Program-made: the position numbers and the translations under genes
Shown: positions 57,716 to 64,000 of the stretch, piece after piece
Layout: each line of letters begins with the position of its first letter
Position numbering within the stretch: position 1 is the stretch's first letter
The notes under the pieces: generated by a model
Seen by the model: only the letters and a program-made list of their open reading frames with translations
Told to the model about the DNA's origin: nothing
The model's database searches: none
Origin: Colwellia chukchiensis
GTDB lineage: Bacteria > Pseudomonadota > Gammaproteobacteria > Enterobacterales > Alteromonadaceae
Reading direction: 5' to 3'
Assembly: GCF_002104455.1 (NCBI RefSeq)
Contig: NZ_NBOC01000014.1
Coordinates: 1-64,000, forward strand
DNA: 64,000 bases

Positions 57716-58037
57716 ACACCCTTCCAAATAACGTTATTGAAAATACCCAAAGTAATAACAGCCTACCATACTTATTTAATTAAGCTGTTGAAAAATGTAA
57801 TATCTTACTCAAACTCAGTCAAATACTTGTTTGACAAAAAGTGACGCGACGCTAAGCAATAAATCGCCAAAACGAACTCAATGGCAAGACGCTATCATTG
57901 CCTATTCTTCATATGACCAGAGTTATTAGCAAATAATGACAAAATTTTATCCGTTATCGGCATTTTGCCATTGACACTGACCGAAAAACCCCTTAAAACT
58001 GTAGGCATTACTTTTAGATACTCATTAATTTTTATAC
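57716..58037. other. Divergent regulatory region, DUF4136 lipoprotein and ilvIH
   Basis: About 320 bp with no gene. It contains the likely ilvIH promoter: TTGACA (57971-57976) and TAAAAC (57994-57999), spaced 17 bp. The transcript would start about 30 bases before the leader peptide. AT-rich sequence upstream could bind Lrp, but no defined site is seen. Confidence 0.6.
57971..57999 (+). promoter_or_regulatory. Predicted ilvIH promoter
   Basis: A perfect -35 box TTGACA with 17-bp spacing to TAAAAC. It lies 38 bases before the leader-peptide ATG and is the best sigma-70 match in the gap. Confidence 0.6.
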
Positions 58038-58118
58038 ATGAACACAATTTACACACCTTTATCTCTCCTCTTAGTCGTCGTGCTTTCTCAGGTAATGCGC
58101 GGGCAATGTGGTGTGTAA
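58038..58118 (+). CDS. ilv leader peptide
   Basis: A 26-residue leader, MNTIYTPLSLLLVVVLSQVM... ending RGQCGV. It holds five Leu, five Val and one Ile codon, with LLLVVVL as a continuous block. It precedes the attenuator at 58146-58178 and ilvI, so stalling by shortage of leucine, valine or isoleucine charged tRNA would relieve termination. In E. coli ilvIH is controlled by Lrp instead, while ilvB and ilvG have such leaders. No strong ribosome-binding site is visible. Confidence 0.8.
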   Translation: MNTIYTPLSLLLVVVLSQVMRGQCGV

Positions 58119-58145
58119 AAAATAAAGTAAAACAAATTTAAACAT

Positions 58146-58178
58146 AAACCCTCGCTCTGCAAAGACCGGGGGTTTTTT
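58146..58178 (+). terminator. ilvIH attenuator hairpin
   Basis: AAACCCTCG (58146-58154) pairs with CGGGGGTTT (58167-58175), including one G-T pair, followed by TTT. It lies 27 bases after the leader-peptide stop and 47 bases before the ilvI ATG. Confidence 0.85.
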
Positions 58179-58224
58179 ATTGTTAGTTATTCATCAATCA
58201 TTTTATTTACACAAGGGATTAGCT

Positions 58225-59952
58225 ATGACTCAGGCACAATATTCAGGTGCTGAACTGGTGGTAAAAACACTATCAGCACTTAAAGTTAAATATTTATTTG
58301 GTTACCCAGGCGGTACAGTATTAGATATTTATGACGCGCTCTTTCAACAAGCTGACGTTGAACATATTCTTGTTCGTCATGAACAAGCTGCCACTCACAT
58401 GGCCGACGGTTTTGCTCGTGCTACAGGCGAAGTCGGGGTTGTGCTAGCCACATCAGGCCCAGGTGCTACTAACTGTATTACCGGTATCGCCACCGCTTAC
58501 ATGGACTCAATTCCTATGGTTGTGCTATCTGGACAAGTACCCACTGGCTTAATTGGCGACGATGCCTTTCAAGAAACGGATATTGTTGGTTGCTCGCGTC
58601 CAATCGTAAAACATAGTTTTAACTGCCGTCGCGTGGTTGATATTCCTAATACCTTAGCGAAAGCTTTTTATATTGCTAGTACCGGCCGTCCAGGGCCTGT
58701 GGTTATTGAGTTACCAAAAGATATTTTAATGCCACAAAACAAGCGCGCCGCATTTAAGTTTGATCCCGAAGTAACTATGCGCTCATACAACCCAACCGTA
58801 AAAGGTCATCATCGGCAAATCAAAAAAGCAGTTAACACCATTAGCCAAGCCAAGCGTCTGGTAATATATTCTGGTGGTGGCGTTATTATCGCTAGTGCTG
58901 CTGAACTTTTAACCGAGTTAGTAGAAAAACTTAATGCCCCTGTTACTAATACGTTGATGGGTTTAGGGGGAGTATCTGGCTTACATGATAACTTTATAGG
59001 TATGTTGGGTATGCATGGCAGCTTAGAAGCTAACAAAGCCATGGCTAATGCCGATGTTATTCTTGCTTTGGGGGCTAGGTTTGATGACAGGGTTACCAAT
59101 AATGTTAATAAGTTTTGCCCTAACGCCACTATTGTCCATGTTGACATTGATCCAACGTCTATCTCTAAAACCATTAATGCCCATATACCTGTCGTCGGCT
59201 TAGTTGATGTAGTCATTAAACAATTACTTAACGAACTTGAGCAACAAGAGTTTACGCCCAACCCCGCAGATAACCAAAACTGGTGGCAGCAAATAGAGCA
59301 ATGGCGCGCCGTAAAAAGCGTTAGTTATCAGCAAGATGACGGTAAAATCAAACCACAACGCGTTATTGAAGCCATGTACCAAATAACTCAAGGTGAAGCG
59401 TATGTCTGTTCTGATGTTGGCCAACACCAAATGTTTGCGGCGCAATATTACCCGTTTGCTAAACCTCGGCAATGGATAAACTCAGGTGGCTTAGGCACTA
59501 TGGGCTTTGGCTTGCCTGCGGCTATGGGGGTAAAGTTGGCCTTCCCTGATAGTCATGTGATCTGCATTACCGGCGATGGCTCAATTCAAATGAACATCCA
59601 AGAGCTTTCCACTTGCTTGCAATATAACTTACCTGTGGTAATTATTTCGTTAAATAACCGATCATTGGGTATGGTAAGACAATGGCAAGACATGGTCTAT
59701 GGCGGCCGACATTCATCCTCATATATGGAGTCTTTGCCCGACTTTGTTAAATTGGCGGAATCTTATGGGCATGTTGGTATTCAAATTAATACCCTTGATG
59801 AGCTAGACGATAAACTACAACAAGCGTTTGCCATCAAAAATAGACTGGTATTTGTTGATGTCTTAGTTGACGAGAACGAGCATGTATACCCGATGCAAAT
59901 ACGCACTGGCGCAGTTGATGATATGTGGATTAAAAAAGGAGTAAAAGCCTAA
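58225..59952 (+). CDS. ilvI: Acetolactate synthase large subunit
   Basis: A 575-residue ThDP- and FAD-dependent enzyme making acetolactate or acetohydroxybutyrate for valine, leucine and isoleucine. The catalytic Glu is in [20 protein letters not shown] (in part; about residue 50). The FAD-binding central domain has [20 protein letters not shown] and the ThDP motif is [13 protein letters not shown] (about 440). I use the ATG at 58225 with AAGGGA upstream; the longer frame runs through the attenuator and is not meaningful. The stop overlaps ilvH (TAATG). I call it IlvI-type by pairing with an IlvH-type regulatory subunit. Confidence 0.95.
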   Translation: MTQAQYSGAELVVKTLSALKVKYLFGYPGGTVLDIYDALFQQADVEHILVRHEQAATHMADGFARATGEVGVVLATSGPGATNCITGIATAYMDSIPMVVLSGQVPTGLIGDDAFQETDIVGCSRPIVKHSFNCRRVVDIPNTLAKAFYIASTGRPGPVVIELPKDILMPQNKRAAFKFDPEVTMRSYNPTVKGHHRQIKKAVNTISQAKRLVIYSGGGVIIASAAELLTELVEKLNAPVTNTLMGLGGVSGLHDNFIGMLGMHGSLEANKAMANADVILALGARFDDRVTNNVNKFCPNATIVHVDIDPTSISKTINAHIPVVGLVDVVIKQLLNELEQQEFTPNPADNQNWWQQIEQWRAVKSVSYQQDDGKIKPQRVIEAMYQITQGEAYVCSDVGQHQMFAAQYYPFAKPRQWINSGGLGTMGFGLPAAMGVKLAFPDSHVICITGDGSIQMNIQELSTCLQYNLPVVIISLNNRSLGMVRQWQDMVYGGRHSSSYMESLPDFVKLAESYGHVGIQINTLDELDDKLQQAFAIKNRLVFVDVLVDENEHVYPMQIRTGAVDDMWIKKGVKA

Positions 59953-60452
59953 TGCGCAGAATTTTAGCAATATTATTAGAAAACGAAGCGGGCTCATTAT
60001 CGCGTATTGTTGGCTTGTTTTCGCAACGAGCCTTTAACATTGAAAGTTTAACTGTTGCGCCGACAGAAGATGCCAGCTTATCGCGGATCACCATAGTTAC
60101 CAAAGGTAACGACAAAATACTCGAGCAAATAGTCAAACAAGTTAACAAACTCATTGATGTGATAAAAATTACCGACTTAACTGAACGCAGCCATGTAGAG
60201 CGTGAATTATTGCTCATTAAAGTGTTAGCCATGAATGAAAAGTCGCGCAGTGAAGTCAAACGCATTACTGATATTTTTCGAGGCTCAATAATTGATATAG
60301 GTAAGCAAATTTATACTATTGAATTAACCGGCGATGTTGAAAAAATAAATGCTTTTATTCAAGTACTTGCCAATGAAACAGAAATTATCGAGTCGGTTAG
60401 ATCTGGCTGTGTTGGCATAGCCCGTGGTGACAAGGCACTAAGTGTAAAATAG
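59952..60452 (+). CDS. ilvH: Acetolactate synthase small (regulatory) subunit
   Basis: A 166-residue regulatory subunit with an N-terminal ACT domain (RRILAILLENEAGSLSRIVGLFSQRAFNIESLTVAPTED, quoted here only by its start and end: ILLENEAGSLSRIVGLFSQR) that binds valine for feedback inhibition. A C-terminal ACT-like domain (about 80-160) has VKRITDIFRGSIIDIG. The length matches E. coli IlvH (163). One-base overlap with ilvI gives equal translation. It activates the catalytic subunit and confers valine sensitivity. Confidence 0.95.
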   Translation: MRRILAILLENEAGSLSRIVGLFSQRAFNIESLTVAPTEDASLSRITIVTKGNDKILEQIVKQVNKLIDVIKITDLTERSHVERELLLIKVLAMNEKSRSEVKRITDIFRGSIIDIGKQIYTIELTGDVEKINAFIQVLANETEIIESVRSGCVGIARGDKALSVK

Positions 60453-60495
60453 TCATAGCGTTTACGATACGACAATACCCAAGTGTTAGCGTTAA

Positions 60496-60525
60496 AATAT
60501 TAGCTGCCTAACGGCGGCTAATATT
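60496..60525. repeat. Hairpin downstream of ilvH
   Basis: AATATTAGCTGCC (60496-60508), loop TAAC, GGCGGCTAATATT (60513-60525): a 13-bp stem with one G-T pair. No T-run follows, so it may be an RNA-stabilising stem or a Rho-independent-like weak terminator for ilvIH. Confidence 0.6.
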
Positions 60526-60673
60526 ACGTTAGCGCTTATGGGTTATTGGCCTGCTCTGGCATTTTGTTATTAATAAACCAAACTCCCTGCAAGCACATGA
60601 TAACTAACGAAGCAGGAAAGCAAACCTGATCAGCATGCTAAGTTGGCGCTATATGCACAAGAGCGCGAAAAAG

Positions 60674-61867
60674 CTAAAGTCTTACGGCCTCACCTTCATT
60701 TAATATGTATAACGGCACTTGAGATTGCATTGTTTTATGCATTTTTAATAAGCGCAGCAAGGCCGAGTGCGAGCTATGATCGCCCATTTGCCAGCTGTTA
60801 TTGCCATACCCCCAAGGGATCATCACTTTACAGTTGAGTTCTTGTGCTGCAACTAAGGCATCTTCGGGGGTGGTGTGCACATACCGATACCAATTGCTGT
60901 TTTCTTTGTGGTAATAAGAGGCTATTGGCATCAAACAAATATCCATATCACCATAACGTTGTTGAATATCTTTAAAGTGCTTTGAATAGCCGGTATCACC
61001 TGCAAAAAATACCCGCTTACCTTGCTGCTCGATAACCCAACCGCCCCAAAGTGTCGCATCGTTATCTTCATAAATATAAGGCACTAGCACTCTACTGCTA
61101 AAGTGATGGCTAGGCACAAAGCTAAGCGTCAACTCGGCTAACTTTGTGTTTGCAAACCAAGCCATTTCAGTAATGTCATAACCATCATTAGCAAAGTGCT
61201 GAGCAAAACCTAAAGGCACAAAATATTGTGCTTGATTACCTATTTTTTTTATATCGGCTTTATTAAAATGATCATAATGAATATGCGAATACAAAACCGC
61301 ATCGACCTCTGCCAGCTCATTTGCCGACAACCAAGGAGGCTCAGGCCGAAAAAAACCACCAGCTAACGTAAATGCCCAATCCACCGGCCAATCAAATTGC
61401 TGGCTAACAGGGTCAAGTAACAAACGACTGCCATCAGCACTTTGTAGATAAAAACTTGCGTGGCCTAACCAACGTAGTGTAAAACCTGTCGTTGGCTCAA
61501 TGGCCAATTGTCTACCAACAAAACGACAGCTTTCGGCAGGAGTTGCACAGGCAAGTGCTGGCGATGGCGGATAACACGGCGCTTGACAGGTTAATGGGTA
61601 ATCTTTTTTACCCGGATATAGGTTCTCGTATCGCGCTGGTTGCGCTGAGCTTGTTTTATATTTGATAATAGCGTCAGCTGGTGTCAGTCGCGTTACTTTA
61701 TTGCTTGACGCACAGCCAACTATAAATATCAGGCTAAAAACAAGGCTAATTGGTAACTTAGTGTCTGTGATTATATTAATAGCGGTTATCTCAGTAGTTC
61801 TCTGTCTAAGTGATGGGTCAAAACAAAACAAAACAAAACTATGCCATAAGCCATTACCATAAGACAA
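60674..61867 (-). CDS. Metallo-beta-lactamase-fold lipoprotein (NAPE-PLD/UlaG-like)
   Basis: A metal-dependent hydrolase of the metallo-beta-lactamase fold. LRWLGHASFYLQSADG is the strand-1 block, SHIHYDHFNKADIK the His-x-His-x-Asp-His zinc site, FVPSHHFSSR the next His, and FAGDTGYSKHF the bridging Asp. The layout resembles NAPE-hydrolysing phospholipase D and UlaG-like proteins, so a phosphodiester lipid substrate is possible. A lipobox (FSLIFIVGCASS) marks an envelope lipoprotein, but the frame as read from the TTG at 61867 places it ~50 residues in. A non-standard ATT at 61778-61780, with GAGA upstream, would give a normal signal peptide. The start is therefore unsettled. It lies 6 bases after recR, same strand. 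Confidence 0.8.
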   Translation of the reverse strand: MSYGNGLWHSFVLFCFDPSLRQRTTEITAINIITDTKLPISLVFSLIFIVGCASSNKVTRLTPADAIIKYKTSSAQPARYENLYPGKKDYPLTCQAPCYPPSPALACATPAESCRFVGRQLAIEPTTGFTLRWLGHASFYLQSADGSRLLLDPVSQQFDWPVDWAFTLAGGFFRPEPPWLSANELAEVDAVLYSHIHYDHFNKADIKKIGNQAQYFVPLGFAQHFANDGYDITEMAWFANTKLAELTLSFVPSHHFSSRVLVPYIYEDNDATLWGGWVIEQQGKRVFFAGDTGYSKHFKDIQQRYGDMDICLMPIASYYHKENSNWYRYVHTTPEDALVAAQELNCKVMIPWGYGNNSWQMGDHSSHSALLRLLKMHKTMQSQVPLYILNEGEAVRL

Positions 61868-61873
61868 TGTCGA

Positions 61874-62479
61874 CTAATAACTATAGTTTTTTCGTCCTGA
61901 CAGTGCATGTGACAAGGTGTTGCCATCTACATACTCTAACTCTCCACCAACCGGCACACCGTGGGCAATGCGAGAAATTTCTACCGCATAAGTTTGCGCT
62001 AGTTCGGCAATAAAATGCGCTGTTGCTTCACCTTCAACGGTTGGGTTAGTCGCTAAAATGACTTCGCTAAATTGCCCTGAAGCCAGCTGCTTTTCTAAAA
62101 CATCCAAGCCTAAATCGTCGGGACCAATTCCATCAAGCGGTGATAAATGTCCCATTAAAACAAAGTAGCGCCCTTGAAATTCACCAGTTTGCTCAATGGC
62201 AATTACATCTGCTGGAGTTTCTACAATACATAGCTGGCTTGCAATTTTTCGCTTTGAACTTTGGCAGATTTCACATAAACTTTGCTCGGTAAAATTACGG
62301 CATTGCTGACAATGGCCAATATTTTCCATCGCGCGCGCTAAGGATTGTGACAACTTACTGCCACCTTGACGATTTCGCTCAAGTAAATGAAATGCCATGC
62401 GCTGCGCAGATTTTGCGCCAACACCTGGTAAACATTTAAGAGAGTCTATAAGTTCTTGAACTAACGGGCTAAATTTCAT
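61874..62479 (-). CDS. recR: Recombination mediator RecR
   Basis: A 201-residue DNA-repair protein. HhH motif ([20 protein letters not shown]), the four-cysteine zinc finger ([16 protein letters not shown]), then a Toprim domain ([17 protein letters not shown] and [21 protein letters not shown], in part) and C-terminal Walker-B-like [12 protein letters not shown]. RecR works with RecO/RecF to load RecA on gaps. Length is normal. In most gammaproteobacteria recR follows dnaX and ybaB; here it is preceded by a divergent MFS gene instead, so that link is broken. The MBL lipoprotein follows. Confidence 0.95.
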   Translation of the reverse strand: MKFSPLVQELIDSLKCLPGVGAKSAQRMAFHLLERNRQGGSKLSQSLARAMENIGHCQQCRNFTEQSLCEICQSSKRKIASQLCIVETPADVIAIEQTGEFQGRYFVLMGHLSPLDGIGPDDLGLDVLEKQLASGQFSEVILATNPTVEGEATAHFIAELAQTYAVEISRIAHGVPVGGELEYVDGNTLSHALSGRKNYSY

Positions 62480-62647
62480 TATTACGCTTTCATCTCGTAT
62501 TATTTTTCAGCTCAAGTTTATCATTTGGCACTCTATTTGATAATCCTTATTTTTAACTGATATTAATTGCCCTTCTTAGCTAAAATATCAGTATGATAGT
62601 GAACTGTTTTTCATTCAATTTAACGGCTGCTGTTTTAAGGTGTTTTC

Positions 62648-63931
62648 ATGCTAAGCAACATTATTATCACTTTGAGCTTTTTACTGCTCAGCTATTTCAC
62701 ATTGCAGCGACTATTGAAGTTACCTAAAAATGTTTGGTTGCTTTTTTTAGTGCAAGCTTTAGTTATGTCAGCATCACCCGTGATTGTATTTATCGGTGGC
62801 ATTTTGGCGACAAGCATGGGGGCTGACCCAGCTTTGGTTACGCTTCCTGTTACTGTGATGATCTTAGGTGTAGCATGCGCGGCTATTCCGGCAGCTATGT
62901 TGGCTAAACACAAAGGTCGTCGGTTCGCGACATTTACCGGCTTTAGCTTAGGTTTTATTGGAGCCTTAATCGCTAGCTTGGCGGCATTAATTGCCAGCTT
63001 TGAGTTATTGGTCTGTGCCAGTTTGTTATTTGGCGTTTGTACCGCGTTTATTCAGCAATTGCGTTTTGGCGCCATAGAAAGCGTCAGCGATAGCAAGGAT
63101 ACCCCAACGGTGTTATCCATTTTAATGTTAAGCGGCATTTTCTCGGCATTTTTAGGCCCTGAGATTGCCGTACTTGCCAAAGACTGGCTTGCTTCGCCAC
63201 ATGGCTATGCTGGCTCGTTTTTATTACTAGCAGTGCTTTTTATTATTGCCATGATATTGATGCGCGGCTTTCGCAACCCCGATATTCACCACCAACATCA
63301 GCCTGGTGAAGTGCGGCCATTAAGTACGATCATTAAACAACCTATTTTTATTATTGCATTATTGGCGGCGGCAATTGGCTTTGCGTTAATGAGTTATTTA
63401 ATGACAGCAACCCCTTTAAGTATGCATAAAATACAAGGGCACAGTTTACATGACACCAAATGGGTAATACAAAGTCATATTGCCGCTATGTTTATACCGT
63501 CGTTATTTACCGCGTTGTTAGTTAAATATATTGGCTTAAAAAATCTCATGCTGCTTGGAACAGTCATCTATGCGCTAGTGATTATGATTGCCATGTCGGG
63601 TGAGCAAGTAATGCACTACTGGTGGGCGTTAATACTGCTAGGTATTGGCTGGAATTTTCTCTTTCTTACCGGTACTTCTTTGCTGCCACAAAGTTATCGC
63701 AGCAGCGAACGACATAAAGTACAAGCCTTAAATGATTTTGTTATTTTTGCCTTACAAGCTACGGCATCATTAATGGCGGGTTGGATTCTATTCAACTCAG
63801 GCTGGCATGGTGTAGTATTAACAAGCCTACCATTTGTGGTCATCTTGTTTTTAGTTAGCTGGGCTTATTTAAAAAAAGAGCAAGTTAGTAAGCATAAACG
63901 TTCCAGCAAACTTTCACCAGACGCGCGCTAA
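62648..63931 (+). CDS. MFS transporter
   Basis: A 427-residue membrane protein with 12 predicted helices in two sets of six, separated by a polar loop (RNPDIHHQHQPGEVRP, about 212-230). The short loop between helices 2 and 3 reads LAKHKGRRF, a variant of the MFS Gly-x-x-x-Asp-Arg-x-x-Gly-Arg-Arg motif. Charged tail KRSSKLSPDAR ends it. The substrate cannot be told. It is divergent from recR (168 bp between starts), and the next gene starts 50 bases downstream with AGGGAG, so an operon is possible. Confidence 0.85.
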   Translation: MLSNIIITLSFLLLSYFTLQRLLKLPKNVWLLFLVQALVMSASPVIVFIGGILATSMGADPALVTLPVTVMILGVACAAIPAAMLAKHKGRRFATFTGFSLGFIGALIASLAALIASFELLVCASLLFGVCTAFIQQLRFGAIESVSDSKDTPTVLSILMLSGIFSAFLGPEIAVLAKDWLASPHGYAGSFLLLAVLFIIAMILMRGFRNPDIHHQHQPGEVRPLSTIIKQPIFIIALLAAAIGFALMSYLMTATPLSMHKIQGHSLHDTKWVIQSHIAAMFIPSLFTALLVKYIGLKNLMLLGTVIYALVIMIAMSGEQVMHYWWALILLGIGWNFLFLTGTSLLPQSYRSSERHKVQALNDFVIFALQATASLMAGWILFNSGWHGVVLTSLPFVVILFLVSWAYLKKEQVSKHKRSSKLSPDAR

Positions 63932-63980
63932 TAAAGGCAACAAAAGCAAAACATATAAACCGATATTTTAAGGGAGCAAC

Positions 63981-64000
63981 ATGTTACAAGCCATTATTGG
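63981..64000 (+). CDS. Start of a gene cut by the window edge
   Basis: ATGTTACAAGCCATTATTGG begins a frame, Met-Leu-Gln-Ala-Ile-Ile, with AGGGAG seven bases upstream at a good distance. Only six codons are inside the window, so the product cannot be named. Confidence 0.6.

Noticed and set aside
58180-58224. Longer start for ilvI
   Set aside because: The extra 15 codons overlap the spacer behind the attenuator and have no homology character; the ATG at 58225 has a proper ribosome-binding site.

Overview
The window looks like the chromosome of a marine gammaproteobacterium of the order Alteromonadales. The Colwelliaceae (Colwellia or Thalassotalea) are my best guess, from the protein flavour, the AT-rich non-coding DNA and the gene neighbourhoods (rnd-ycgL-mltB-like-ycgN; rluB-scpB-scpA-yciO-rnm divergent from trpEGDCFBA; a complete LiuR-controlled leucine/isovalerate operon). 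Genus assignment is inference, because no rRNA gene is present.

Positions 1 to about 6,345 are one end of an integrated mobile element with the layout of an SXT/R391-family integrative and conjugative element (ICE). It holds a decapitated rumB/umuC polymerase gene, a convergent mobI-like gene, a repeat-rich intergenic stretch that should hold oriT and a partition site, an actin-like partition gene (srpM-like), a small partner gene (srpR-like), a 413-residue P4-type tyrosine integrase and an AlpA/Xis-type excisionase. Its outer part is damaged by Tn3 and insertion-sequence debris. The integrase-side end sits inside an acyl-CoA dehydrogenase gene, which loses its C-terminal part. The target codons (Ile-Ile-Val-His-Pro-Asp) resemble the prfC target of SXT (Ile-Ile-Ser-His-Pro-Asp-Ala-Gly), so this looks like use of a prfC-mimic attachment site.

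From 6,350 to 25,690 the chromosome is rich in acyl-CoA metabolism. It carries icmF (fused isobutyryl-CoA mutase) with the broken dehydrogenase, an AraC-type regulator, an oxidoreductase, a hot-dog thioesterase and a thiolase. These are followed by liuR-liuABCDE and a two-subunit 3-oxoacid CoA-transferase: isovaleryl-CoA is taken through methylcrotonyl-CoA and HMG-CoA to acetoacetate and acetyl-CoA. Two copies of a LiuR-type palindrome lie between the thiolase and liuR.

From 25,690 to 46,760 there is a c-di-GMP (GEMM-I) riboswitch before a small secreted protein, a patatin-like lipase, a KefB/C-type antiporter, a GGDEF diguanylate cyclase with a product-inhibition site, an RhlE-type RNA helicase, an AGCS symporter, pntAB, a gamma-carbonic-anhydrase-like protein, an RNA/cell-wall cluster (ycgN, lytic transglycosylase, ycgL, rnd) with a MITE-like repeat, and rluB-scpBA-yciO-rnm.

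From 46,760 to 64,000 amino-acid biosynthesis dominates. The trp operon has a TrpR-like operator inside its promoter, a leader peptide with three consecutive Trp codons, an attenuator hairpin and then, unusually, a second Trp-rich mini-ORF before trpE. The ilvIH operon has its own branched-chain leader peptide and attenuator. Between and after these lie glnS, an alpha/beta hydrolase, a DUF4136 lipoprotein, recR followed by a metallo-beta-lactamase-fold lipoprotein, an MFS transporter, and the first codons of one more gene at the right edge. No rRNA, tRNA or CRISPR array was seen.
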